IMG/VR virus record: IMGVR_UViG_3300035670_000099
Span: 29,612 to 93,611 of that record
DNA from: a virus
Reading direction: 5' to 3' (one strand)
Length of the DNA stretch: 64,000 nucleotides
Below the pieces are notes generated by a model. The model did not search any database. It was not told where the DNA came from and worked only from the letters and a program-made list of their open reading frames with translations. Made by a program: the position numbers and the translations under genes. Positions within the stretch are counted from its first letter, which is position 1. The number at the start of each line of letters is the position of its first letter. Positions 1-8,895 of the stretch are shown here, in pieces.

Positions 1-1509
1 TATTATGCCATTTATTGTCTGAGTTGTTAAATTAGTTATTGTTTGATTGCTAGTTTGATTGGTAGCTAAAGTTACTGGAGTCCATGCGGATACATTGCTA
101 CTACTAACAGTTAAACCACTATTAGATCTATAACTTCTAGTTACTTCAGTTGTTAAAGTAGTTGGTGCTGCTCCTAATGGAATAGTTAAACTTTTCTTAG
201 CCACAATCCAGTAATATGCTTTTTGCCCTGATACTGTTCCGTTTGAAAAGTTGTATTGTACTCCATTTAATAATTCATTGGTGTTTCTTAATGCTTGCTC
301 CCATGTCTTCCACCTATTGTTGTAAGTATCTATTTCAGCTGCGTGCTGAGTTCTCATTTGCTGTAAATCAATGTTACCACTTAAATAACTGTCGATTATT
401 GCATTCCAATTAGAAATCGTGTCTTGTGTGTTGGTTTCGTTAAGATCAGCCTCTGGGCGACGGTTTTCGTGAGTTAATATTGCTGGGACATCATTAAAAA
501 TGCTTGAAACATTTATTGATTTACTAAGATTGTTTGCAAATCCAGCTGCTATTGATATTAAAATATTGTCTAGTGATAACGGTGTTAATGGGCAATTCCG
601 CCAAGCAAATTCCATACTACTCACATTCCGAGTATTAAGTGCAGGGAATGATGTTAATGAGGTGTTGTCCCAAGTCGCATACATAGTATATACATTTTGA
701 GTATTAATCGATGGGAATGATATTAATGAGCCGCAATATTGCCAAGCAGTTTGCATTCTACCCACATTTTGAGTATTAAGCAATGGGAATGATGTTAATG
801 AGGTGCAACCATACCAAGCAAGTAGCATATCAGTCACATTCTGAGTATTAAGCAATGGGAATGATGTTAATGAGCTGCAACCATACCAAGCCGCATACAT
901 ACTAGTCACATTCTGAGTATTAAGCAATGGGAATGAGCTAACACGACAAGCAAAAAAACTGTTATTAGATTTAGTTACCCAAAAATTGTCAAGTGTAATC
1001 GCATTACTGTATTTAAGATTTTGGGATTTGCTTCCAAAATAATTTTCTATAACAGATCTATGATTTGGGTTAGATGTAATAACAATTCCTATAACTTTTA
1101 GAAAAGCATTTGAAGTGCCTGGTTGAAAATTTGCTTTAGTCCAAACATTTAAAATAGTATTAGCACCAACACTAATAGCAAAATCAAGCACACCATGATC
1201 TGCATCAGCAATATAAACAGTTCCATTAAAAGCATTTGTCCCAAAATTTATTAAGAAATTTCTAATAGGACTCATGTTTATAGTTCTTAATCCAGTGCCA
1301 GTAGCAGGATTATAAATTGGCTGTTCACTACCAACAGTTTGTGTAGCTGGTACATTATTAACACTCCTATCCCCCCAGCTGGTTATATTATTAGTGCCAG
1401 AAGCTAATGTAATTGTAGAAGTAGCTGTAGCATCATAAAATCTTAATACTTCAGGGAGTATTGATGATATATCAGCTGTTGCGTTTGTTTTAATTGCGAT
1501 TTTGCCCAT
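1..1509 (-). CDS. Tail-fibre-like protein with BspA-type repeats, 3' end outside window
   Basis: The frame is open across the whole stretch and runs off the left edge, so only the first 503 residues are visible. The ATG at 1509 follows a good Shine-Dalgarno (AAAGGAG). Residues about 183-305 hold five 24-residue repeats of the form SFPLLNTQNVTxM followed by W and C. This is the pattern of BspA/DUF285 leucine-rich surface-protein repeats. The gene is the last visible member of the leftward tail operon and lies 16 bases downstream of two duplicated fibre genes, so a host-binding fibre or adhesin role is likely. The N-terminus (MGKIAIKTNATADISS) is unrelated to those of its neighbours. The repeat family is seen directly; the role is inferred from position. 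Confidence 0.8.
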   Translation of the reverse strand, partial: MGKIAIKTNATADISSILPEVLRFYDATATSTITLASGTNNITSWGDRSVNNVPATQTVGSEQPIYNPATGTGLRTINMSPIRNFLINFGTNAFNGTVYIADADHGVLDFAISVGANTILNVWTKANFQPGTSNAFLKVIGIVITSNPNHRSVIENYFGSKSQNLKYSNAITLDNFWVTKSNNSFFACRVSSFPLLNTQNVTSMYAAWYGCSSLTSFPLLNTQNVTDMLLAWYGCTSLTSFPLLNTQNVGRMQTAWQYCGSLISFPSINTQNVYTMYATWDNTSLTSFPALNTRNVSSMEFAWRNCPLTPLSLDNILISIAAGFANNLSKSINVSSIFNDVPAILTHENRRPEADLNETNTQDTISNWNAIIDSYLSGNIDLQQMRTQHAAEIDTYNNRWKTWEQALRNTNELLNGVQYNFSNGTVSGQKAYYWIVAKKSLTIPLGAAPTTLTTEVTRSYRSNSGLTVSSSNVSAWTPVTLATNQTSNQTITNLTTQTINGII

Positions 1510-1525
1510 TGGTTTCTCCTTTTAA

Positions 1526-3823
1526 TTAATATGCAGCTCCAACGCCTTCAAATAAGTAAGTAAAGGCAGCAATATTTCTGTATTCAACACCATTTGCATC
1601 ACTATGAGTCACAATAACTGTTTGTTCCAAGGTATTAGTATATGTATTTGTTGTTATCGCTTCGGTAGTTGTTGAAGGAAACTCATAATTAAACACTGCT
1701 GTTTGGCTGCTGCCGGCACCAATATCATTATTAACGCTTCCTTTTAACACTGTAACAGATTGATTATTGGATGATTTATCTACAACAATCGAAGGTGTTG
1801 CATTACTAAGGGGAAGAGTTACAGCATTAACTCTTACAGTATCTCCTATAGATATATTATTAAAAACTGCGCTATTTGCGGATAAAGTAAAGTAACTTCC
1901 CCCTGCTCCAGCGGCATAAGTGTTGTCTGCTGCTATTGTTAATCCAGAAATAGACGATTGATTTTTAACTGCATTTAGATTAAATGTGATGGTTAAAGTG
2001 CCATTATTAACACTTGTCCAAACAGATAAAGGACTTCCTATTCTTCTTAATTCAGGAGAGCTGCTACTTCCAGTCCATCCAGATAGAGTTATATCACCAC
2101 CTACAGTATTAACTATACTTGTGTATCTTGATTGTTTTTTAAAACAGATAAGAGCATTTGCTATAAAATAATTTGTCCAATTTGTTTGTGATGCTTCTGG
2201 TATTCCTTTTAATGTTATTCTGCATTGTGTGGTAGTAGGAAAAGTTAATTCACTGTTAACAAGTGCGCTACCAGCAAAATTTACAGCATTTCCAAGTCCT
2301 AAAGGAGTGCTTCCACCGTTGAAGCTAAAACCAAAATTAGCTTGATAAGGTAAAGTTACCAAACCACCTAATTTTGTATGATTCCAGTTAGAATATAACT
2401 TTATTGCAGACACTTGCGCTATTGCTAATTCACCATATTCTGATGTTAGATAATTTACTCCACTAGGATAACTATAATACAATCCATGAGTTATGTTTGT
2501 TCTACTTGGATTGAACAGTTCTCTAAATCCAGTAAAGACAATGCCAGTATTGTTTGTTCCAGTATATTTACTAAAATAAAGATATCTAAGTTTTCGCATT
2601 GCGCTAACTTTAAATGCATAAAGACTAAGCGACAAATCAGAATATAATTCCTCAAGATTTATGCATTTATGTAAATTATTTACTATTGAATTAACATCGA
2701 AAGAACCTTCTATAATCAAAGATTTTAGACTTTGTAAAGGTAGTGGTGCTATACCAATTCCTGGGCCGAATCTAGACTGAGTAGGACTATTTGAACTCCT
2801 TAATTGTAGTTCTTCCAACTTACTTAAATTTGTTCTTAATGTTGTATTATTTGCTCTAAATCTAGTCAAACTAGTTTCTGTACCTGTCATTTGACAGATA
2901 ATTTTTAATCCTCTTATTTCAGTAAAATTATTAAATTTTAGTTTAACAACAATAGGAACTTGAGCGCCTATAACTTTGTCATTAGGTGTTGTTTTGTAAC
3001 TATTATCAAGTTGATCAATAACTCTATTTGATTCATCCGGAAACTCTATTGTAAATGAGGCGTTTTGCTGTAATTTAACATCAAGTCTTGTCAATGTGCT
3101 TGCTATTGCTGGATTAATTTGTTCAGGAGTGTAATAATAATTTTGTGAACTATTTGTTAATCCATTGCATAAAATCCAAATTTCTTTATTATCCCAGTCT
3201 GGAACAGTCACATTAAATCCAGAGCCTCCTTCTAATCCAAGATTAATGATTGAATTGCCTTCGTATCCACAAGCAGCTACTACATATAAATGTGCATCTG
3301 TGTAAGATATTGTTTTCTTGGCTAATTGAGTAGTATCGGCATAATAGGTTACTTGATCTCCTTTCACTACGATAGATAAATTATTTATTCCAGGCTTAGG
3401 GAGAACTTGAGTTAATGTATTTTCGTGAACAATCCATAAGCTATCGTTATTTGTCATTGGACTATGGATAAAACCATAAGCAACAGATCTAGCAATTGTG
3501 TTGATATGTGTTGCGTATAAAGGTGGTATTCCAACTGTAAATCCACAAATAGCACTTAATGGATTGCTAGCTGTATTGTTTTGAAATCCAAACTCAAGTC
3601 TGCCATCATACGTGGCTTTGGCAAGACGTAAATTTAGCATTTTCCACTCAGCAGAGCTGACAAAAGGATTATTGTATCCGCTTCTACTGCTATTTCCGTA
3701 AAATAATGTCCATATGGTGCCATCGACTCCGCCAATAGCATTATTTTGATCAGGAATTTGTGTATGTTTATAAACAAATTGTCCGTTTGTATTTGTGTTT
3801 CTAGTTAAACTATTTGTAGCCAT
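1526..3823 (-). CDS. Tail fibre / receptor-binding protein, copy A of tandem pair
   Basis: A 765-residue protein, paralogous over its full length to the next gene upstream. Both begin MATNSLTR, share an N-terminal module (about residues 1-225, with IWTLFYGNSSRSGYNNPFVS) and end in an aromatic FEGVG tail. The middle (about 350-450) has leucine-rich segments such as LKSLIIEGSFDVNSIV and LEELYSDLSLSLYAF, suggesting a small LRR-like solenoid. The C-terminal about 150 residues are nearly identical between the copies, while residues about 500-620 diverge. It lies 95 bases after copy B, with an AGGA Shine-Dalgarno. A tail-tip fibre role follows from the operon context; no catalytic motif is visible. 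Confidence 0.75.
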   Translation of the reverse strand: MATNSLTRNTNTNGQFVYKHTQIPDQNNAIGGVDGTIWTLFYGNSSRSGYNNPFVSSAEWKMLNLRLAKATYDGRLEFGFQNNTASNPLSAICGFTVGIPPLYATHINTIARSVAYGFIHSPMTNNDSLWIVHENTLTQVLPKPGINNLSIVVKGDQVTYYADTTQLAKKTISYTDAHLYVVAACGYEGNSIINLGLEGGSGFNVTVPDWDNKEIWILCNGLTNSSQNYYYTPEQINPAIASTLTRLDVKLQQNASFTIEFPDESNRVIDQLDNSYKTTPNDKVIGAQVPIVVKLKFNNFTEIRGLKIICQMTGTETSLTRFRANNTTLRTNLSKLEELQLRSSNSPTQSRFGPGIGIAPLPLQSLKSLIIEGSFDVNSIVNNLHKCINLEELYSDLSLSLYAFKVSAMRKLRYLYFSKYTGTNNTGIVFTGFRELFNPSRTNITHGLYYSYPSGVNYLTSEYGELAIAQVSAIKLYSNWNHTKLGGLVTLPYQANFGFSFNGGSTPLGLGNAVNFAGSALVNSELTFPTTTQCRITLKGIPEASQTNWTNYFIANALICFKKQSRYTSIVNTVGGDITLSGWTGSSSSPELRRIGSPLSVWTSVNNGTLTITFNLNAVKNQSSISGLTIAADNTYAAGAGGSYFTLSANSAVFNNISIGDTVRVNAVTLPLSNATPSIVVDKSSNNQSVTVLKGSVNNDIGAGSSQTAVFNYEFPSTTTEAITTNTYTNTLEQTVIVTHSDANGVEYRNIAAFTYLFEGVGAAY

Positions 3824-3919
3824 TGATTTTGTCCTGTATTTTTAGAATTGTTTTGCAGTTTAACAATATTGCTTTTAAGTAAAAAAATAGAAGTAACTAA
3901 AACATTATAAAACATTTGG

Positions 3920-6244
3920 TTAATATCCTCCCCCAACGCCTTCGAACATGTAAGCAAAGGCAGCAGCCATATTTATGTAACTGCCTCCTGAAGGATTCCA
4001 AGTTACAATAACTGTCTCATCTATATTATTGGTATATGTCAATGTATCTGTTATTGCTTCGGTGGTTGCTGAAGGAAATTCATAATTAAACACTGCTGTT
4101 TGGTTGTTGCCGGCACCAATATCATTATCAACGCTTCCTTTTAACACTGTAACAGTCTGATTATTGGAGGATTTATCTACAACAATCGAAGGTGTTGCAT
4201 TGCTAAGGGGAAGAGTTACAGCATTAACTCTTACAGTATCTCCTATAGATATATTATTAAAAACTGCGCTATTTGCGGATAAACTAAAGTAACTAACTCC
4301 TGTTATGCCAGCATTATAAGCATTATCTGTTGTTATGTTTAAACCAGAAATAGATGATTGGTTTTTGATTGGCTTTAGATTGAATGTAATATCTAAATTG
4401 CTATTAGCAATGTTCCAAGCGTATGAAGTATTGCCTACCCTTCTTAGTTCATGATTAGTGCTAGTATCTTTCCATCCAGACAAAGTCACACCATTGACTA
4501 TTTGATCATATCTAGGCTGCTTTTTAAAACAAATCAAGACATTTTCCGTAAAAAACCACACCCAACTTGCTACTGATGTTTGCTCTATTCCTTTTAATGT
4601 TATTTTGCATTGTGTGCCACTGTTAATAAAGCTTAATTCGCCATTAACTAATTGCCTTCCAGCATAATTTGGATTATTTCCAAGCCCCAAAGGATTGGCT
4701 CCACCATTAAAAATAAATCCAAAATTAAGCATTCCAATAAATGTTGTGTAGTTAGGAGTTGCAGTATTATTAAAGCCTAGTTTTGTGTGATTCCAGCCAT
4801 ATAATTTTATTGCAGAAACTTGTGCTGTTGCTAATTCAGCATATTCTGGGACTAAAATATTTTCACCACCACTAGGATAAGTATAATACAATCCATGAGT
4901 TATATTTATATTGCTTGTTCTATTTGGATTAAACAATTCTCTAAATCCAGAAAAAGTAATACCAGTTGTGCCTAATCCAGTGAATTTACTAAAATAAAGA
5001 TATCTAAGTTTTCGCATTGCACTGATTTTAAATGCATAAAGACTAAGAGATAAATCAGAATATAATTCCTCAAGATTTACACATTTATGCAAATTATTTA
5101 CTATCGAATTAACATCAAAAGAACCTTCTATAATCAAAGATTTTAGATTCTGTAAAGGCAATGGTGCTATACCAATTCCTGGTGCAAATCTAGACTGAGT
5201 AGGACTAGCTGAGCTTCTTAATTGTAATTCTTCTAAATTGTTTAAGTTTGCTCTTAATGTTGTATTATCTGTTCTAAATCTAGTCAAACTAGTTTCTGTG
5301 CCTGTCATTTGACAGATAATTTTTAATCCTTTTATATCAGAAAAATTATTAAATTTTAGTTTAACAACAACAGGGATTTGAGCATTTATTGTCTTGTTAT
5401 TGGGTGTTGTTTTGTAATTATTATCGGATTGAGTAATAGCGGTAGTTGATTCATCCGGAAACTCCATTGTAAATGAGGCATTTTGTTGCAACTTAACATC
5501 AAGTCTTGTTAATGTGCTTGCTGCTATTGGGTTAGTTGTCTCATGAGGAGTATTGTAATAATTCTGAGAACTATTTGTTAATCCGTTACACAAAATCCAA
5601 ATTTCTTCATTATCCCAATCCGGAAGACTTGCATCAAATCCGCTACCATTTTCTAAGCCAACATTTACGATTGAATTTCCTGCATATCCGCATGCGCCTA
5701 CTACATATAAATGCGCATCTGTATAAGTTATTGTTCTTGTACTTAATTCAGTATCTCCTGTTTTGTAGGTTACTTGATTCCCTTCTATTGTGATAGACAA
5801 ATTATCTATTCCGTAAGTGCCAGACAATTGGCTTATAGTGTTTTCATGTACAATCCATAACGAGCCGTCGTCTGCCATGGGATTGCGGATAAAGCCATAG
5901 GCAACAGATCTAGCAATTGTATTGATATGTGTTGCGTATAAGGGAGGTATTCCAGCTGTAAATCCACAAATAGCACTTAATGGATTGCTGCTGTTGTTGC
6001 TAAAGCCAAACTCTAGTTTGCCGTTATACGGAGATTTAGTAAGACGTAAATTTAGCATCCTCCACTCAGCGGAACTGACAAAAGGATTATTATATCCACT
6101 TCTACTGCTATTTCCGTAAAACAATGTCCATATACTGCCGTCTTGTCCATAAACAGAATTATTCTGATCAGGAATTTGTGTGTGTCTATAAACAAATTGT
6201 CCGTTAACGTTTCCGCTAGTTCTAGTTAAGCTATTTGTAGCCAT
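3920..6244 (-). CDS. Tail fibre / receptor-binding protein, copy B of tandem pair
   Basis: A 774-residue paralogue of the downstream fibre gene with the same order: N-terminal module, LRR-like middle, variable segment, conserved C-terminal domain. Its ATG overlaps the stop of the upstream baseplate gene by one base (TAATG), so translation is probably coupled. Blocks of almost identical DNA (for example around 4120-4280 against 1735-1890) alternate with clearly diverged blocks. That is what recombination or gene conversion between tandem copies would leave. Two fibres with different variable segments could widen host range. Family membership is seen only by self-comparison; I do not recognise a named family. 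Confidence 0.75.
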   Translation of the reverse strand: MATNSLTRTSGNVNGQFVYRHTQIPDQNNSVYGQDGSIWTLFYGNSSRSGYNNPFVSSAEWRMLNLRLTKSPYNGKLEFGFSNNSSNPLSAICGFTAGIPPLYATHINTIARSVAYGFIRNPMADDGSLWIVHENTISQLSGTYGIDNLSITIEGNQVTYKTGDTELSTRTITYTDAHLYVVGACGYAGNSIVNVGLENGSGFDASLPDWDNEEIWILCNGLTNSSQNYYNTPHETTNPIAASTLTRLDVKLQQNASFTMEFPDESTTAITQSDNNYKTTPNNKTINAQIPVVVKLKFNNFSDIKGLKIICQMTGTETSLTRFRTDNTTLRANLNNLEELQLRSSASPTQSRFAPGIGIAPLPLQNLKSLIIEGSFDVNSIVNNLHKCVNLEELYSDLSLSLYAFKISAMRKLRYLYFSKFTGLGTTGITFSGFRELFNPNRTSNINITHGLYYTYPSGGENILVPEYAELATAQVSAIKLYGWNHTKLGFNNTATPNYTTFIGMLNFGFIFNGGANPLGLGNNPNYAGRQLVNGELSFINSGTQCKITLKGIEQTSVASWVWFFTENVLICFKKQPRYDQIVNGVTLSGWKDTSTNHELRRVGNTSYAWNIANSNLDITFNLKPIKNQSSISGLNITTDNAYNAGITGVSYFSLSANSAVFNNISIGDTVRVNAVTLPLSNATPSIVVDKSSNNQTVTVLKGSVDNDIGAGNNQTAVFNYEFPSATTEAITDTLTYTNNIDETVIVTWNPSGGSYINMAAAFAYMFEGVGGGY

Positions 6245-8895
6245 TAATTTTGCCCTGTAATTACTGAAAGTGTTCCGCTGCCTGTGTTAACAATATGCAA
6301 TGGATTTGTTGCGGTAGGAGTTGCTATATTAAAATTTGATGTTCCTACGTTTGCTTGCCAGCTAATTTGTTCAGTTGTTTTACTAAGCAATTCTCCCAAA
6401 TGCTTTAAGAAAAATAATATTAAATCCTGTGACTCTATTTGATTAGTAAAACTATCATAACTTGTTGCAAAAAATTCTCTATATTCTTGGAATGCGTGAG
6501 TCAAATCTATTTGTTTAGCACCACCTCCTATAACTATATTTGATACTATATCTCCTACTGGCTGAAAACCGTCTTTGCTTACTAGAGCAGTTATACCAGC
6601 AGCTAATAGATTGCCTTTTAGGAATGAATTAGCTGATGTTAAATCAATAAAAGTTCCACCTGAATTTAATTCTAGGACAACTTGAGTAGAATTATATAAT
6701 AACGAATTTAAGTTTGGATCTACAACTATACCTATACTAGGAGCATTAGTTAATATTGTGTTTACAGTACTTGCGTAATTGCGTTTACTTATTACATTTG
6801 AGTTAGTTGTGCTTGCTACATACACAATATCTACACTGTCTACAGCGACAATAATGTCTGGATTTGACAGACTATGGCTAAAACTAAACTCACTACTATT
6901 TGTGTATTGGCTACCACTAAATCTTGTTAGACAAGAAACACTCCCAGATGACAAGGAAATAAATAGTTTAAGTTGGCTGTATGCTATTCCTAGAACAGAA
7001 GAAGCATTGTTAAAAGACGACTCTAAATCAGGAGCTGTTGTAGTCGTAGCAGAATAGATATTAACATTATTTTGCAGTGCAACAAAAAATCTATTATCAG
7101 CAGCTAATACTTGGGCAGTCAGAGGAACAGTCAATCCAGTAACACTATAAATTAGTGATGGAGATAAAAATCCTCTTGGGTTAATTGTGTCATCCGTGAT
7201 GTTCCATACGGTAAAACCTGAGGAATTAGTAATTATTAACCTATCTTGCAGAACACTGTTGACAGTGACAGAAGAAAAAGCCAAATCTATTGCATTAGAA
7301 CTGTTGGTGAGAAAGCTATCAATAATATCTCCAGTGCTTCCATTGATTGCTAAAATAGCATTACTTATGGTAGTTGCTACGTACAAAATATCGTATTTTT
7401 GTACATATAATATATTCCTAGCGTTGCAATCTACTGTTTTAATTAAAGTTTGTAATGTAGTTGAGATAAATGATATTTTGCCTGATAGTGAATCAACAAC
7501 ATAAAGTAAATTCTGACTATCATATTGTTCTTGTACAGTAGGTTCTAATTTTATAGTAGATGAATTAGATTCATTAAGTCTATATCTTCTAATTGTTAAT
7601 TCTGTAGGAACATTAGCTGTAGCTGTTAGATATTTTGGAAAATGTCTAGTGTAGTTTCTTTTTTCATTTAAAGAATCTTTAGTTAATAATCCAAATATAA
7701 AAGACTCCTTGAAAGGAATTAATTCTTTAAATTGTCCAGCAGCAGAAAACATTTTTATTACTGCTGTACTTGCCCCTACTCTAGTGACTGACGTTCCGTA
7801 TTTACTTAACTTACTAACACTTGAAAAACTAACACCTGAAAATGATGGGGTTGTAGAGTGAAAAAAAGTTAAAGGAAGTGCTGACGCGTTCCTTTCTGGA
7901 AATTGATTCAATGTGTCTGAAATGCCTATTTTATGGAACATTGTCCATGTATGTCTTCCCGCTCGTTTATCAGGAATATAAGCATAAAACTTAACAGCAC
8001 TGCCATCATAACTTCCTATTTCAATGGCAAACATTGTTACATAGGAAAAATCTATTACATGTCCAGATACTCCGCTACCATCTAATTTATCAACAAATTC
8101 ATTTCTATAAAAAACTTGATCTATAGTCTTATTGGGAGTTGTAATTCTAGAATCTGTATATCTTCTAACAACTTTAAAATTGTCTCCAGCGCCAGATCCG
8201 CTAATCTCGATAAACCAACCAGTTTCAGATGAATAAATTCCACATCTTGATAAACAGCTTTCGTTTTTATGCTCTCTTTTAAGTCCAAAAGAAACAAAAA
8301 CATTGGCTGCTACATCACAGTCAAATACTTGCTTGGTGGCACAAGTAACATACCTTCTGGCGGTGCTGCCAATGTCATACTTAGAATCTATAATTAAATC
8401 AATTGCAGAATTATCGTAATCTTCATAAGAAATAATCCCTTCATATTCGTCTTGTATTGACTGACTTCCTATACTCCAAACGCCTTTGTAATAAGGAAAT
8501 AAATCATTACTGATAGCATTACCAGAAGTGGATGGCAATTCATTTTTCTTAATATCATTTCCGTCTACACTTCCATATTGTATTACCCAATCGTTAGGAT
8601 CTATTCCATAAGAATGCGTGTCAGCAAATACTATTTGACGTTTATCTTCAATTGGATAACCAAAAATCGTTTCTTCAATTGGCTCTGGAAGTGGGATCGC
8701 TCTGTTAATTGTTACAAATGTGCCTTCTGTACTCAATACAGCAGGATAATGTTTTGGAGTGCTTGAAGGCTTAAGTCCTAAATCTTCACGAGACTCTCCT
8801 AGATCTTCGGGTAAATGTACAAGTTTTGGCCTTTTAAGTCCTGGATCTTCAAGAGACTCTCCTAAATCTTCGGGTAAATATACAAATTCTGGCAT
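6244..8895 (-). CDS. Large tail/baseplate structural protein with propeller-like repeats
   Basis: An 883-residue structural protein. The first 43 residues are a tandem duplication of about 22 residues (FVYLPEDLGESLEDPGLK, then LVHLPEDLGESREDLGLK). Residues about 460-720 contain recurring segments of the type LLYVVDSLSGKISFIS and ILYVATTISNAILAINGSTG. These resemble YVTN/NHL beta-propeller blades. The segment FGYPIEDKRQIVFADTHSYGIDPNDWVIQYGSV matches the next upstream protein in layout (FGFPITEQRQFLLQ, then GIDSSVW), so the two share an N-terminal adaptor domain. Start and stop overlap both neighbours by one base (TAATG). Position between adaptor and fibres suggests a tail-tip scaffold; this is inferred. 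Confidence 0.7.
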   Translation of the reverse strand: MPEFVYLPEDLGESLEDPGLKRPKLVHLPEDLGESREDLGLKPSSTPKHYPAVLSTEGTFVTINRAIPLPEPIEETIFGYPIEDKRQIVFADTHSYGIDPNDWVIQYGSVDGNDIKKNELPSTSGNAISNDLFPYYKGVWSIGSQSIQDEYEGIISYEDYDNSAIDLIIDSKYDIGSTARRYVTCATKQVFDCDVAANVFVSFGLKREHKNESCLSRCGIYSSETGWFIEISGSGAGDNFKVVRRYTDSRITTPNKTIDQVFYRNEFVDKLDGSGVSGHVIDFSYVTMFAIEIGSYDGSAVKFYAYIPDKRAGRHTWTMFHKIGISDTLNQFPERNASALPLTFFHSTTPSFSGVSFSSVSKLSKYGTSVTRVGASTAVIKMFSAAGQFKELIPFKESFIFGLLTKDSLNEKRNYTRHFPKYLTATANVPTELTIRRYRLNESNSSTIKLEPTVQEQYDSQNLLYVVDSLSGKISFISTTLQTLIKTVDCNARNILYVQKYDILYVATTISNAILAINGSTGDIIDSFLTNSSNAIDLAFSSVTVNSVLQDRLIITNSSGFTVWNITDDTINPRGFLSPSLIYSVTGLTVPLTAQVLAADNRFFVALQNNVNIYSATTTTAPDLESSFNNASSVLGIAYSQLKLFISLSSGSVSCLTRFSGSQYTNSSEFSFSHSLSNPDIIVAVDSVDIVYVASTTNSNVISKRNYASTVNTILTNAPSIGIVVDPNLNSLLYNSTQVVLELNSGGTFIDLTSANSFLKGNLLAAGITALVSKDGFQPVGDIVSNIVIGGGAKQIDLTHAFQEYREFFATSYDSFTNQIESQDLILFFLKHLGELLSKTTEQISWQANVGTSNFNIATPTATNPLHIVNTGSGTLSVITGQN

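Noticed and set aside
216-700. Short rightward open frames
   Set aside because: They lie antisense to the uninterrupted leftward BspA-repeat gene and have no Shine-Dalgarno or family features.
600-960. Regular repeats considered as a CRISPR array
   Set aside because: The 72-bp periodicity is in frame, the units are diverged protein repeats, and there are no unique spacers.
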